Source: Agelas oroides
Taxonomy: Eukaryota; Porifera; Demospongiae; Agelasida; Agelasidae
DNA: 64,000 nt
Reading direction: 5' to 3'
NCBI GenBank assembly: GCA_949130485.1
Contig: OX422199.1
Location: forward strand, 5,016,902 to 5,080,901
Shown here: piece after piece, positions 11,463 to 23,532 of the stretch
Layout: each line of letters begins with the position of its first letter
Numbering within the stretch: position 1 is the first letter of the stretch
Notes under the pieces: model-generated
What the model saw: only the letters and a program-made list of their open reading frames with translations
Database searches by the model: none
Told to the model about the DNA's origin: nothing
Position numbers and translations under genes: made by a program

Positions 11463-11546
11463 AAATGACTTGTACACTTGCACTTTGACTACACTAATAT
11501 ATATATATATAGTAGTGTAGTCAAAGTGCAAGTGTACAAGTCATTT
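11463..11546. repeat. Perfect 34-bp stem hairpin with (AT)n loop
   Basis: Arms 11463-11496 and 11513-11546 are exact complements. The 16-nt loop is an AT dinucleotide run. The transcript would fold like a small-RNA precursor. A young minimal inverted element is the alternative. Confidence 0.8.
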
Positions 11547-11582
11547 ACATGTGTTTTCATTTGCAAGCATAAAAATGATTTT

Positions 11583-11665
11583 CCACCAGTCCAGTCCACT
11601 AGTCCAGTCCACTAGTCCAGTCCACCACTCCAGTCTACCAGACCAGTCCAGTGATTGTAGACTAC
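11583..11665. repeat. CCAGTCCACTAGT-type tandem repeats (a)
   Basis: There are several 13-bp-spaced copies of CCAGTCCA/CTAGTCCAGTC, followed by GATTGTAGACTACC. The same tract recurs at 11993-12047 and, within an inverted-repeat element, at 54698-55081. Confidence 0.75.
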
Positions 11666-11992
11666 CTCCAATTTTCCTACCCACTCACTGTAAAATAAAC
11701 CACTTTGCATGTCTTAAGTGTTTGCATAATTATTATAACTCTGAAAAGTAGAATAATTTGTATTACAAGATATGTGTTATACTACTGCTAAAGCACTCTA
11801 TATAGGGAAGGCCGGAACAGTTGTTTAAAGTTGAACTATGCAACCAAATTATGCCAAATTATCTCTGCAGAGCTGGCTGCCAAAATGAAAGTGTGTGTCC
11901 AGGATTAAAATGCATCATGTCTAAACCTACAGGAGAGTGAGGTCTCATAAGAGAGCACAAAAGTGATTTTTAGCACAAAAAATGTCAGTCCA

Positions 11993-12047
11993 CCAGTCCA
12001 GTCCATCAGTCCAGTCCACTAGTCCAGTCCAGTGATTGTAGACTACC
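11993..12047. repeat. CCAGTCCACTAGT-type tandem repeats (b)
   Basis: A second copy of the tract at 11583, again ending in GATTGTAGACTACC. Confidence 0.75.
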
Positions 12048-13508
12048 AAAATTGGACCATTGTGTACACTCTGGTATGTATACCTTTGATCCTTTGATCT
12101 GTTGCTTCTAGTACTTAGCTAATTAGGAAACCATGCAAGTGTTGACTTAATGAGTGAGTAGTAGCAGTCTCTTGATATTAGTTTCATGTAACGGATATAT
12201 AGTCACATAAGCTTTCAGTGGCTGTAGGCAGAGACTTTTGGAGCAGGCCATCAAAACACAAACAGCTGAGCTCATAGAACCTGATACTAAACTTTGAGCA
12301 TTCTTTGTTTCTCAGGTAAAACTTTAGCTACCTACTTTAGAGGTGGGCAGGTGGTACTTTCTTTTTTGTAATTAGTGACTTAAGTGCAGGTTGACAGCAT
12401 AGTTAGTCTTACCACCTAAGCATAGCCAGTCAGTGGCATAATGGCTATTGTGAGTCAAGTTGCAATGGGTCACTTGTGCAATATTATTCACAGCATATGT
12501 GCCAATCTCACCTGGCTTGAGAAGTGGGTAGGGTCAAGTGGGGGAGCACCAATGCCCAACAAATGCTAAATGGAGCTACCTGAGTTGCTGTCTGTTACTT
12601 TCAGCTTACTAGCAGTAGCTAAGTCAGTTGTGCATTTGTGCTTGTGTGTGTAGTAACATCCTGATGAATTATTATACCAAATTTATTCGGGTAATCTCAT
12701 TGAACTACACTGGTACAGGAGACCCCTGAATTAAGAAAACCCAGCAGGACACAACAATGGGTTCCAACTTTGCCATGAGTAGTGCATGTATTACACGCGT
12801 GCAATTTACCTTCTGGACCATGAGGCTACGTTTTGCATTGTGGCTTTGAAAAGGAAAGCTGCTAGATGAGTTGCTACCTTTGATCTCTCCTATGGATAAG
12901 CAGCTATTTGCCTTGTTTACTATGACAGCATGGATGAACAGGTTGGCATGAGCCATGAATTGTTGATTGAGTGTTTCCTGCATTCTCAATAGACATGCAT
13001 GCAGATCATTACCACCAATTAAATTAGTGTAGGGGTGGGTAACTCTATATATAAGAACCAGACAGGCAGTGACTGTTGCTAGCCACCTTGTATGGCAATA
13101 AACAATCATGTTTTCCTGGAAGGCAGGCCTAGGTGTTATGCCAGGTCACCCACTGTACAGAATGCAATATACGAGGTCTCATCAGTTGCACTAGGGTGAA
13201 TGGGAAATGGGGCTATCTCATGGAAGAAAGGCAGTCAGATGGCTGGCTTTCGTTACTAGGCCTGCCCTGTTGTCTTCTACTTCCAGGTACATGTCAACAC
13301 GAACTGAAGAAGGAGCCTCTCTGTTCTGACTCCCTAAATTGATCACACCTCAATTTGTATTTAGAACATTTCAAATGTCCCAAATACACTAATGTAAATT
13401 AGCTGAGGACACCTCTCCAATCAGGACACTATGTTCGATTCCAAGCTGTCTGTAATACAGTCAAAGGAGGCCTCCATGGGACTACTATGCTACTAGGGTA
13501 TGTACGAG
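12048..13508. other. No recognised gene
   Basis: An open frame of 134 codons on the minus strand (12705-13109) has no domain signal, splice logic or repeat match. I see nothing else supportable here. Confidence 0.4.
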
Positions 13509-13885
13509 CAGTATGCATGATGTCATGAGGAAGGGGGGGGAGGCGGCGAGCACGAAGCGCGAGGTGCATAAGGCTTAGATGTTTAACATGCTCCAGACCT
13601 GACAGTCAGACCTTAGCCTAAGTCAAAGTCAGAGAAAAAGGTGTGAAATAAAGACGAGAAAATATAGAGGGGAAAAAAGACAGTGACTCAGGGAGGGACT
13701 CGAACCCGCGACCTGGCAAATGGCCTGCCATGCTCTAACCAGCTGAGCTACCGAGTCACCCGGCAACTCAGCGGCCGAATTCGAGTACTTAAGGCTGAGC
13801 TGTCAGGGATCCAGCTGAAGCGGATACCAAGCTGGCATGTTCAATGGGGACAGTATGACAGTATGCATGATGTCATGAGGAAGGG
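13509..13885 (-). repeat. tRNA-like SINE unit between 27-bp direct repeats
   Basis: On the minus strand 13685-13757 reads as a tRNA-like head. The acceptor arms GACTCGG and CTGAGTC pair. The A box is TAGCTCAGCTGGTTAGAG and the B box GGTTCGAGTCC. The anticodon loop (GGCCATT, without the usual U33) is abnormal, so I call a tRNA-derived SINE or pseudogene, not a working tRNA. CAGTATGCATGATGTCATG plus GAGGAAGGG occurs at 13509-13535 and again at 13859-13885, which could be insertion duplications or a local tandem duplication. Confidence 0.55.
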
Positions 13886-13945
13886 AGGGGGGGTCAGGGG
13901 ATCACAAGTTAATGTCACAATGACATCATTTTGGAAACAGCTTAA

Positions 13946-14018
13946 GATCTAGCTGAACTTCGAACCCAAGACCTTCTGAATACTAGTCAGACCCTCTTAC
14001 CACTAAGCCACTTGGACC
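13946..14018 (-). repeat. Degenerate tRNA-Thr(AGU)-like SINE head
   Basis: Box A is TGGCTTAGTGGTAA and the anticodon stem TCTGA/TCAGA encloses CTAGTAT. Box B is GGGTTCGAAGTTC. It matches the better-preserved copy at 53999-54071 but has a broken acceptor stem. Confidence 0.6.
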
Positions 14019-14447
14019 GGATAGTCTGTAGATGTCCCTTTAGAAGGGCCTTACATCAATTAAGTTTGTGCTTTTGTCTGTCTGCAATTCACTTTCACTA
14101 CTTTTGAAATGACTTATGTGATGTGATGAGGACACACTAGTACGAAGGCACACTCGGTCACCATTGCTATTAAATGCTCTCTTTCTTACCACACTCACAA
14201 TCTACCAGGAAGTTTGAAGAGCAGACGAAAGTGACCAGATGTGGCAAGAAGTCTCTTGTGTATTTTGGGAGTAAATCTTTGTTCCCATCCCAGTCTATCC
14301 AATATGCTACTCTCTCTCATTTATACGTAAAGTAGAACATAGCTATATCATTTATAAAGCTTTCTTACTTGTGGAGGGGCACACGCAACTCCTGCCTTAC
14401 ACAAGTGCAGTGTCCAACACATTGCCATAATTTGGCCTACCTTCGTC

Positions 14448-14995
14448 TAGTCTCGTCCCCAGACCCCACCCTCTCACGAGGAAAGGGGTCTGGTGACCAT
14501 TGACCGATTTCTTGGTTGTGCCGAGTCAGCAGTCTTGATACTGAACAACCCAATGAAATAGCTCTACGTCATGCAACCATGTGCTCGACCGACCGACCGA
14601 TCCAAGCGTATTTTTTTTTGGACGAGGTTCGAGAACTTAGTCGCCAAAACGACGGAAAATTAATGACAGGGTTGTACCCATTCTGGTAGCTATACGTAAA
14701 TTGGAATGACGTAATGTGCCTGTCAAGATCCGAGAAAGTCGCTGAGTTTGCCCAGTGTGTTGTTCCTTGCCGTCTGAAGTTGACAAGACTGTGTCAAAAG
14801 TCGTGATTTACACACACAAAGTGAGAGGTTGAACTTAGAGACATTTTCTATCAGCAAAGTACCGCTTTCAAGGCCTGCTGATAATTTCCTTACTAACTAC
14901 AGCACTAGAACGTTGAGTCTGTTGCCTTTGGCTTCCATCCTACTATCTGGCATAGCTACCATTGGCATCAATACTTGATTTTAGCATTGTCATAA
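14448..14995 (+). repeat. Left terminal arm of the composite transposon
   Basis: About 548 bp is repeated inverted in the split right arm. Shared blocks include TTAGTCGCCAAAACGACGG, the GTGTGTTGTTCCTTGCCGTC block and AGCAAAGTACCGCTTTCAAG. The outermost 60 bp also folds on itself (CCAGACCCC...GGGGTCTGG). Confidence 0.8.
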
Positions 14996-14997
14996 TT

Positions 14998-15480
14998 AAC
15001 CCTCGGCGCGCATGCGCCGTAGGGTTACAGTAGTCGTTTTGTGTGTGTGTGTGTCTGTCTGTCTGTTACCACGCTAGCAGCTACATACCTCGTTTATACG
15101 TCTCAAGTGAGGTGTCATAGGGTTGTTTATGGCGTTTTCAAGATTTTAGTCGTGTGGCTTTCGCTGAAAACGCTTCGTTCAAAAGTTCTGGCGTGATTTT
15201 CTGACCGCCACTGCGTTCTTGGCTTCTTGATGATGATGACGAGCTCTCGATGGACAAGAGAGACAGACTAGTGTGTAGGGATAGCGACAGCTCCTATAAC
15301 ACGACTGACTTGTCACTGATCTTACTAAAATAGCCACTACCCTCGAAAGCTTCTTGGCTTTCATCAGTGTATCTGCTGACCTGGCACTATGTGTAGACCA
15401 CACCTTTCCACTTAGATCACCCAGCAGGGAAGCCGGAAGGGGCGGTGCTAGATCGTGATCGTTCGTGAATTTTGAGAAGG
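14998..15480 (+). repeat. AACCCTCGGCG-ended repeat, copy 1
   Basis: It opens with a near-perfect palindrome (TAACCCTCGGCGCGCATG and its return), then a (GT)n tract and a block ending TTCGTTCAAAAGTTC. The start and layout recur at 39911. Candidate opposite ends (GCCGAGGGTTT followed by a GCACTTCAGTGC-like hairpin) lie at 20381 and 52476. Confidence 0.55.
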
Positions 15481-15865
15481 GCCGCAAAGCGAAGCTTTTT
15501 CTTCAACATAGGGAGCAAGCGGCTTCCAGATTTCACATAAGGCTGGAGTACTAGCTTCAAATAACTTGGAAAAGGGCTTAGTCTGTCGGAGCTGTAAGTT
15601 TTTCTCTCTTACGTAACAAATGAGAAAATCGGCACCGTTTCAAATTGCTGGTAAGCTACGATATACACCTACAGATAATGGCTTCAAACCTAGGTACAAA
15701 TTGCTTACCTAGCGGTGATCAGCAATTTAGATCAACTAGTCCAGCCTTGTTAGACTCTACATGCTACTTATGCAAATCAGGCCGCTGGCAAGGCCTAGGG
15801 CTTGCTAAGCAACTTTGACCTCACACAGATAATTTTAATTTCCGCGTTAACTAGGGATAAACATT

Positions 15866-16362
15866 GTGCAAATGGACCTCGCTCCGCGAACGTCCGCGTT
15901 TGCCCTCGTATTTCCCAAGTATCGTTTCTACGTTCCCAATCCACGTATCCTGGGAACCAGACCAGTCTTACCATGTAAAATGGCTGCTGTTGTAAGCTTG
16001 AGTTGGTAGAACAAAGAGCGTGTTTGTCTTATGGTACAGTCGCTATTTGTCTGCCGTGGGTTGCTCACAGGTGGAACTGTCATACCAGTACGTTTGGTAG
16101 CTGTTGTGCCTACCGTTCTGGAGAAATCCGTGTTTTGCGGATATCTCACTCCTGCATCTGTTTCCCTTAGGCTACCGACACAGTTCGCTCACAGTTGTTT
16201 AGTAACAGCTAGAGCTTTCATGCCTGCCAGTCTGATAGTGATCCCGTAGACCATTGTTGAGATATCGAAGTTTTTAGGCCAACTTCCGGTTGACGACGAC
16301 GACGACGATGACGACGAAAAATCTCAATTGAACCCGGGTATAGCCTCGCTTCGCTAGGAATA
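15866..16362 (+). repeat. Dispersed repeat E, copy 1 (with GAC microsatellite)
   Basis: This is a direct duplicate of 17024-17195 plus 19183-19515. It carries GTGCAAATGGACCTCGCTCC, a 300-bp body, a (GAC)n run and the end GGGTATAGCCTCGCTTCGCT. The two copies are arranged in tandem. Open frames in it are not conserved as protein in any way I can support. Confidence 0.75.
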
Positions 16363-16387
16363 AACGGTGACGTTATACTAGGGATAC

Positions 16388-17016
16388 CAGGCCCGTAGCC
16401 AGGATTTTTAGAAGGGGGGTTACATGGGTGTCTGGTGTGTATGTATGCATGCATAAGCATGGAAGACTAGGGGGGTCTGGGGGCATGCTCCCCCAGCAAA
16501 TTTTTAGAAATTAGATGCTCTGAGATTGCTTCTGACGCCATTTTGGGACGGAACAGAGCGGTAGTAGCTACATGCATGGCTCACAGAGTATTGCATCCAA
16601 TTTTTGGCTGTCCATGCATGCATTTGCAAAGCCAGCTGACTTGGAATTTCTACGAGAGAAGGTACTACGGTTGGAAGAACAGCAGGTGGGTGACATCAGA
16701 AGGACAACCGGTGAACTCTCAGTCGAGCGCCTGAAATAGCGATTTATTTGCGCACGTATTTACGCGCGTCCTTTCATCGCAGCGGCGTAAACAGCTTACG
16801 TGCGCGTTCCGCGCTGGTCCTCCATGAACAAACTTGCATAGCTGCAACCAGACTCATTTGGACAGCGATGATTCTCAATAGCAACGAGATTAATGGATCA
16901 CTTTCAAACGGGTAGGGCACTTGAAATGTACAGTTAAGTGGTGCATATAAAATCTTTTGGAGGCCAAAAGGGGGGTTCGAGCGAACCCCCTCGAACCCCC
17001 CCTGCCTACGGGCCTG
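16388..17016. mobile_element. hAT-like MITE with CAGGCCCGTAG ends
   Basis: CAGGCCCGTAGCC at the left matches CCTACGGGCCTG at the right, and GATAC is repeated at both edges. The 629-bp element carries no gene and separates the two tandem copies of repeat E. Confidence 0.7.
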
Positions 17017-17023
17017 GATACAC

Positions 17024-19515
17024 ATTGTGCAAATGGACCTCGCTCCGCGACCGTCCGCGTTTGCCCTCGTATTTCCCAAGTATAGTTTCTACGTTCCCAA
17101 TCCACGTATCCTGGGAACCAGACCAGTCTTACCATGTAAAAATGGCTGCTGTTGTAAGCTTGAGTTGGTAGAACAAAATAAGTGTTTGTCTTAAGGTAGT
17201 GATTCCGGAGGGTTTTCCAAACTTTTACATAAACTATTGTAGTAATACTTACCGGATTCAGCATTCAATTTTGAGTACAACGGTTTTTGTTTCACGCGAA
17301 TCGGTGCAGTAGAAGCCGAGATGTGCATCATTATTGCAAAGTGGTCGGTACAAAATTTTGGGTTACTTTTAAATAGACAAAGTGGTACATTAGGTAATCA
17401 TCACGTGCGTGCACGGAAAATCCAAACTTGCACATATCTCGGGAACGGTTAGGCGTACAAAGATGGAACTTGCACCAAACTGTTGCGCACGGAGTGGTCT
17501 ATCTCATGAGAGTGTCATCGTGTACAGGGCTCTATGGCCTTCAGGAAAAGCATGCAGAAATCTGAAGATATGAGATCCAAATAAAGCCTGAGAATGTATA
17601 AATCAGTCTGAAGCAACAGCAGTGATCAGCAACGGAGTATGGGTATGTTATTGCAAACTGTTTTCACCAAAGTACCCCGGGTAGGGTAGGCAGCAATGAA
17701 GTATAGTTGCCTGTCTCCCCCCGGGTCTGTTTGGATGGCATAGTTCAATGAATCCAAAGTACCTACACTAACCTGCAACTGTATGACAGGATACGGTAAA
17801 TGAGCCTCATTCCCAGAGTTTTGTAGCTGGAGAGAAGAGGCCTCAGGTGCACATTTATTTTGTGCGTGTGCGAGGTCTCTTTTGTACTTGCATATTAGTG
17901 TGAGGTACTCTGGATGGTTTTGAAGTCAGAACTAATGTCCCTTTGATGATGGCAAGTCTTAATTTTCTTATAATTTTTTGAGGAAATTGTTAGACACTCG
18001 AAAGTTATTAGCCTCGTAACCAGGCTTTCTCACCCTAGTGTTTTCCATCTGTAGCACCTACTAACCTTCGTGGTACGGCAAATGGTGTGGCGTTAAAACC
18101 TGAGTATGAGGCTAAACACGCAAGCACAAGCCGAACGCAGCAATACAGCGCTTGCCAACCACTAAATTTGACTGCTGAATATTGAACATGTGTATACCAG
18201 GACAGCCTGGGAATTAGGCATGTGTGCATGTTTGAGAGGGATTGGATGATCTGATTATGATGGGATTTCATGCAGCCTCTGGCCTAGTGTCTGTCATTTC
18301 TGCAAGTCATAGTAGAGATTATTGTGTTGTTCTGCTATTTACTGTTTTGTTCAGCAATTCAAACCTATATGTATATATAGAAGACGGGAATACTCTAACT
18401 CAGAAGAGTCGAACCCTGTGCAAGTTGCCTTTTGCGATTGAGGTAGCCACAAAGGGGCACAATCAGGCTTTTTACAAAGCACACCACAGGGCTATTCCTG
18501 CTTAGCAATAACAAATGATGTGGTCCACAACACTTTTCACCTCCTCTTCATTGAGGCTGAAGATTGCACTTGAAATCTGCGTTAGAAGCCATTGATATTT
18601 GTATAGGAATGAAAATGGGTAGCTATTCACATTACGTTGTGTGTTTATCCTTCCTTACAGGTGATGGTCATCCTACACCTATGTAAAGTTGCTGCTTTTG
18701 ACTGGATGTGTTCACATTGCATGCCTTAATTTTCCGAAAGCTTGATTGTGTAAGAACAGAACATTATTCTCACTAATTACTCTATGATTGGAATTGCAAG
18801 CATTACAGTTCACATACACTGTATTACCGCTCCTGTACTGTGAAATATTTAGTTTCAGCAGCAGTGGTAGAAGGGGGTTCTTGGTGCAAGGAATGCGATT
18901 ATGTCACTTTCGAAGTCGGGCATCTCACCGATCAGCTGGTACACGGAAGTTTTCTCCGGTTTTCACAAAGAAGCACTTCAAAGTTACAGTAAAGTGAACG
19001 AAAGATCAACCAATCGATTCTCCGATCAAAGAGGATTCGAGAAATATATATTTTGTCGGGGTATGTATCTACCGTGAGAAGCGCCGAGGTGAAAATGTAA
19101 ACATGCACGCGATACCATTTCCGCAGTTTAAATTTTGCCAGCGGAAATTACGTATGAATACTGAACTTCCGGAATCACTACTTATGGTACAGTCGCTATT
19201 TGTCTGCCGTGGGTTGCTCACAGGTGGAACTGTCATACCAGTAAGTTTGGTAGCTGTTGTGCCTACCGTTCTGGAGAAATCCGTATTTTGCGGATATCTC
19301 ACTCCTGCATCTGTTTCCCTTGGGCTACCGACACAGTTCGCTCACAGTTTCTTAGTAACAGCTAGAGCTTTCATGCCTACCAGTCTGATAGTGATCCTGT
19401 AGACCATTGTTGAGATATCGAAGTTTTTAGGCCAACTTCCGGTTGACGACGACGACGACGACGACGACGAAAAATCTCAATTGAACCCGGGTATAGCCTC
19501 GCTTCGCTCGGAATA
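17024..19515 (+). repeat. Dispersed repeat E, copy 2, split by an insertion
   Basis: 17024-17195 and 19183-19515 together match copy 1 at 15866-16362. The interruption is the element at 17199-19178. Confidence 0.75.
17199..19178. mobile_element. 2 kb non-coding element with GTGATTCCGGA ends
   Basis: The ends GTGATTCCGGA and TCCGGAATCAC are inverted. The empty site is visible in the uninterrupted copy of repeat E (TTATGGTACAGTC near 16028), and about 8 bp of it (CTTAAGGT against CTTATGGT) appears on both sides. No transposase is recognised inside. Confidence 0.65.
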
Positions 19516-19629
19516 ATTTCCGCGTGCAAAGTGTTAATTGTCACATTAATTTTCTCACACTATCCATTAATTTTATTCCAGCATAAATTTTCCAGCTATA
19601 CATATATATATAATCCTCACACCATGCTA

Positions 19630-20214
19630 CCGTAAAATCGGATATTAAGCACAGGTGCCTATTTTCGAAATTAGCAGCCAGAATGAGTGCTTATTTTCGA
19701 GGGGTGCTTATTTTCATGGGATGCTAATAAACACATGTAATTTTATGGTAGCATGCAGTTGTGTGGGAACGGATTAGCTGTGTATATTTTACATAGGCCT
19801 ATGTTCTTTTTCTGCTAATTTTTGTCCAATGTTTATAGCTTTTGTACAAACAGAGATACAGTCAGCAATCAATCATTGCCAACCCCCGCCCACCAACATA
19901 AAGCACTTGGAACCAATGAATCTGTGACAGGTTTTTGCTAATTCCCGGATTTGTTTTACCAAGAAGCCTTACCTAAAATTTTGGTTTATCCCATGTCAAT
20001 AGCTTGCTTACAATCACACTGGCAAAAAGTTGCCGCTACATTCGAAAAAGCTGAATCAGCAAATTCACTTCTGTTTGCATAGTAACAGGTGCCTTTTCAT
20101 GTGGGGTGCCTATTTTTGTATGGGTGCTTATAAACGCGATGTGGTTGTTGTAATCAAAGCGGGTGCCTATATTCAATGGGTGCTTATTTTGTGTGTTTTA
20201 TCCCGATTTTACAG
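19630..20214. mobile_element. TA-flanked MITE with CCGTAAAATCGG ends (copy 1)
   Basis: TA-CCGTAAAATCGG...CCGATTTTACAG-TA has mariner/Tc1-like ends and a TA duplication. It contains repeated motifs of the form GGTGCTTATTTT. A second, less complete copy begins at 61393. Confidence 0.7.
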
Positions 20215-21159
20215 TATACACCTTGGAATGTCATACTTGCATAGCTGTGCTTGCCATGTCAGCATAATAACATTACATAAGAGCATAATGACAGGGTTAT
20301 TGCCAGTTTTAGTACAAAATTTTTAAAGTTAAACATTTTTATGACATAATTATCACTCAGTGACCCAAAACACATCAAACGCCGAGGGTTTTGCACTATA
20401 TGTGCTTCATTTTTACTCTGCGATCTGAACTCTTGAAATCAACTGCTTTCTAAACATCAATAATCACACGTTACGATAAAGAACTAAATCATTCAAGTCG
20501 TCACAGTGTGTAAGAGAGGAACCAGAAGTACCGGGTATCACAATTTTCTACAGCAAGTGTTCTTTTTGATCAGCAGAATGATGGCGGAAAATGTCTCTAA
20601 CCTCTCACTTCATAAGGTAAAGCAGGATATTCTGATAGTATTTCATGCAAGGGAAATTCTGATACCAGAGAATAGTAACAATTTGAAACCTTCTGTGAAT
20701 CAAGCAGGCCTGCTGACATTCATCAACAATGTTTTTCCCTTGCAAACTCCACAGTATCGTGGAGACATTAGCTTGATTGTTGGGATGACACTGCAATTTG
20801 AATAGCCCTGCTTTACCTTAATCATGCTTGTGATTAGCATGACATTTTTGCCAAGCTGAGGGCATCATCACATAGATTTTTTACAATGTCGAAGTTATGA
20901 GTCCATGTGTGTACAGAAAAACTTTGCTGTCATACACTGGGCACACAGGATATGAAATGACCAGTCTTGCTGGGCACACCTATGCAGTTAGGGAGTTTGC
21001 CATGTATCTCCAATAGCATTTCAAGTCACTTCACTCACACAGTGGGGACAGCCAGTGAGACTATGGAATATTGCATGGGGGGGACAAAAGATAGGGTGTT
21101 GTCTTTGCGTCCACAATTAAGACTAGTGTGCCCAGGGCTCGCAGATTATTATTTCTTAG
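20215..21159. other. Composite-transposon interior without a gene
   Basis: 20455-20585 is repeated inverted at about 22190-22310. GCCGAGGGTTTTGCAC at 20381 resembles the end of the AACCCTCGG repeat family. The 99-codon open frame at 20506-20805 spans the inverted copy and has no domain signal. Confidence 0.5.
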
Positions 21160-21860
21160 ATTTGGTTCATGAACTTAGTCACCAAAATGATGGAAAATGA
21201 ATGAAAGGGTTGTACCCATTCTGTTAGCTAATATGCCTGTGAAGATCAGGGAAAGTCACTGGCTGTGTTTGAATACCCCACTGCAAAAAGTATTGGTTGT
21301 TTTAACCACAGAGTGGTTACCCTGGTTGCAGTCAAGCTGAGGAGACAGTGGTTATGAGAAGCTTATTTTGGAACTAGAGGCTAATTGCATAAGCAACCTG
21401 AGCCCAAATCGTACATTACGCCCACAGAACATCTGTGAGGGAGTCACTTAAAAGATGATGCTTTTGACAAAAGCTGCATGGTGACTCTCTCACAGAGATG
21501 TTCAGTGGTTACTATATCTGCAAGATCATGGTTGTTGTTGCATACAAGCAGGTGTAACCACAGATGTTCAGTGGTTACTAACTGCAAGATGCTGGTTGTA
21601 AGATAGTCTGGGAAAGCTTCCTCTCCAGTTGTCTTATGTTATCAGCAAAGTATATAGTACATAACCACTGTCTCTTTGGTTTGTCTGCAACCAGGGTAAC
21701 CACTCTGTGGTTAAAACAACCAATTTGTTTTTGCAGTGCATGCAGTGTGTTGTTCTTTTCGCATCACAAGGTGGGTCAAAAGTCATGATTCACCCACACA
21801 AAGTGAGTGGTTAGACTTGGAGTCAGGAAAGTACAACTTTCCTATCTAAATTCTGGCTGC
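21160..21860 (+). repeat. Third, diverged copy of the composite-transposon arm
   Basis: Blocks such as TGAACTTAGTCACCAAAATG and GGGTTGTACCCATTCTG match the left arm in direct orientation. The copy is interrupted by the element at 21279-21738. Confidence 0.65.
21279..21738. mobile_element. CACTGCAAAAA element with strong inverted arms
   Basis: CACTGCAAAAAG...TTTTTGCAGTG bounds 460 bp. The arms contain TTGGTTGTTTTAACCACAG and its complement. Solo or partial relatives lie at 7275-7329 and 32168-32390. The ends suggest a hAT-type MITE. Confidence 0.75.
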
Positions 21861-22804
21861 CAAAATGATACTATTACTACTGTGAGAATGTTGGGTGTGT
21901 TGCTTTACATTCCCTCACAGAGTAACTGGCATGCAATATTTTGTACGTCATACTGTACGTTTTGATACTAAAACATTGACCAACTTCGTCTACCAAACAT
22001 TGATTCCTACCAAAAGTTGCAGCAGAGGGAACATAACAGCAGAACTATCACAATCTTTACAGAAGCAGTTGTGTTGGCCAGCTGAATGATGTCGTTTGGT
22101 AATATGAAATGCCTCTTAAATTCTCATTTACGTACGTGAAAATTTAGCCAATGAAAATGCCATATCAATTTCTGGAAATATGTTCATTCTGCTGATCAAA
22201 ACTAACATTTGCTGGGCGATTGTGATACTTCTGCTATTAGGTTCCTCTCTTACACACTGTGACGATTTGAATGATTTGGTTCTTTATCGTAACATGTGAT
22301 CCACCAGCAACATCAAACATCATAAACATCTACTCACATTTCAATGTCTCCTTAACCCATGATGTTTACCACTACAGACAGGTCAATCTTTATTGATTAT
22401 TGATGTTTAGATTCCAAGAGCTCAGATCGCCGCTGAGAGTAAAGTGACAATGCTAAATCAAGTATTGACGCTAATGGTAGCTACGCCATACAAAATTGTG
22501 CATGCCAGATAGTAGGATGGAAGCCAGAGGCAATGTTTCAGTGCTGTAGTTATCAGCAGGCCTTGAAAGCGGTACTTTGCTGATAGAAAATGTCTCTAAG
22601 TTCAACCTCTCACTTTGTGCGTGTAAATCACGACTTTTGATACAGTCTTGTTAACTTCAGACGGCAAGGAACAACACACTGGGCAAACTCAGCGACTTTC
22701 TCGGATCTTGACAGGCACATTACGTCATTCCAATTACGTATAGCTACCAGAATGGGTACAACCCCAGTGGCGGATCTAGAAATTTAGAAAGGTGGGTTCA
22801 GTCA

Positions 22805-23326
22805 TAGGGTTGGGCGGATTATGCTCCATTTTTTACCCATTATGCTATTCCAATATGCTCAAAATTGTACCAATTATGCCTAAAATTATGCCCAAAATTT
22901 GCCTATTATGCTCAAACTATGCCCATTATTTCTGGAAGGAGCAAACTTGTATGTTCGAATAATTATTTAACACTGTACAGAAAAAGTAAATTGAAACAGG
23001 ATGGCAGTTCATCGACCATTGTAGTCTCGCGTAGCCACACCCCGTTCCGCAAGAGTGGGTGTGGCCACGCTAACATCCTGGTAAGTTCAATGTAGATCAC
23101 CAGACTCTGCGATTGCTGTTCATTGCTCCCTCACTTCGCCGCTTACCAACAGGCCATGGGATGAGATACTTCACGGTCTGGGACTGGGATACGGTCTGAG
23201 GACGAGACTACCAGTCTACCACAGACACATTATGCTCAAAATGTACCTATTATTCCCGCATAATGCTCAATGGTTTCTGGTACCTATTATTCCCAAAATT
23301 ATGCCAGCATAATCCGCCCAACCCTA
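22805..23326. mobile_element. MITE with TAGGGTTGGGCGG ends, 8-bp duplication
   Basis: TAGGGTTGGGCGGATTATGC and its complement bound the element. TTCAGTCA flanks it exactly (22797-22804 and 23327-23334). The interior is rich in ATTATGC motifs. Confidence 0.85.
23022..23210. mobile_element. TAGTCTCG-type element nested in the previous one
   Basis: TAGTCTCGCGTAGCC and GGACGAGACTA bound it. It is one of the deepest layers of nesting in the window. The target duplication is unclear. Confidence 0.5.
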
Positions 23327-23532
23327 TTCAGTCACCGGCGCGCGAAGCGCGGCGGAAATTTTGTTTGGGTTGCCACGCCCACTTTCGGTCATGTGAACGC
23401 ATTCATACACTAAAGGAAGGCCGAACCGAGGGGTCCGTCACAAAAGAAACCTCGTACACTGTCCGACAGTGCTGTTTTAGTTAACTATAACTTTAACTAA
23501 ATACATTTTAGTATGGCCTTTTTAAAATTTAG

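Noticed and set aside
12705-13109. 134-codon minus-strand open frame
   Set aside because: No domain, no plausible splice partners, low-complexity Ser stretch.
13685-13757. A functional tRNA gene
   Set aside because: The anticodon loop lacks U33, one base is extra near the T arm, and the unit sits inside repeat flanks.
13683-13952. 89-codon open frame containing a TRTRDL stretch
   Set aside because: It is a readthrough of the antisense tRNA-like SINE head.
14206-14294. A further upstream exon of the PG-rich-repeat gene
   Set aside because: Phase and splice sites are compatible, but it lacks any diagnostic motif; left as a possibility only.
20506-20805. 99-codon open frame inside the composite transposon
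   Set aside because: Its sequence is part of an inverted repeat (20455-20585 and 22190-22310) and shows no domain.
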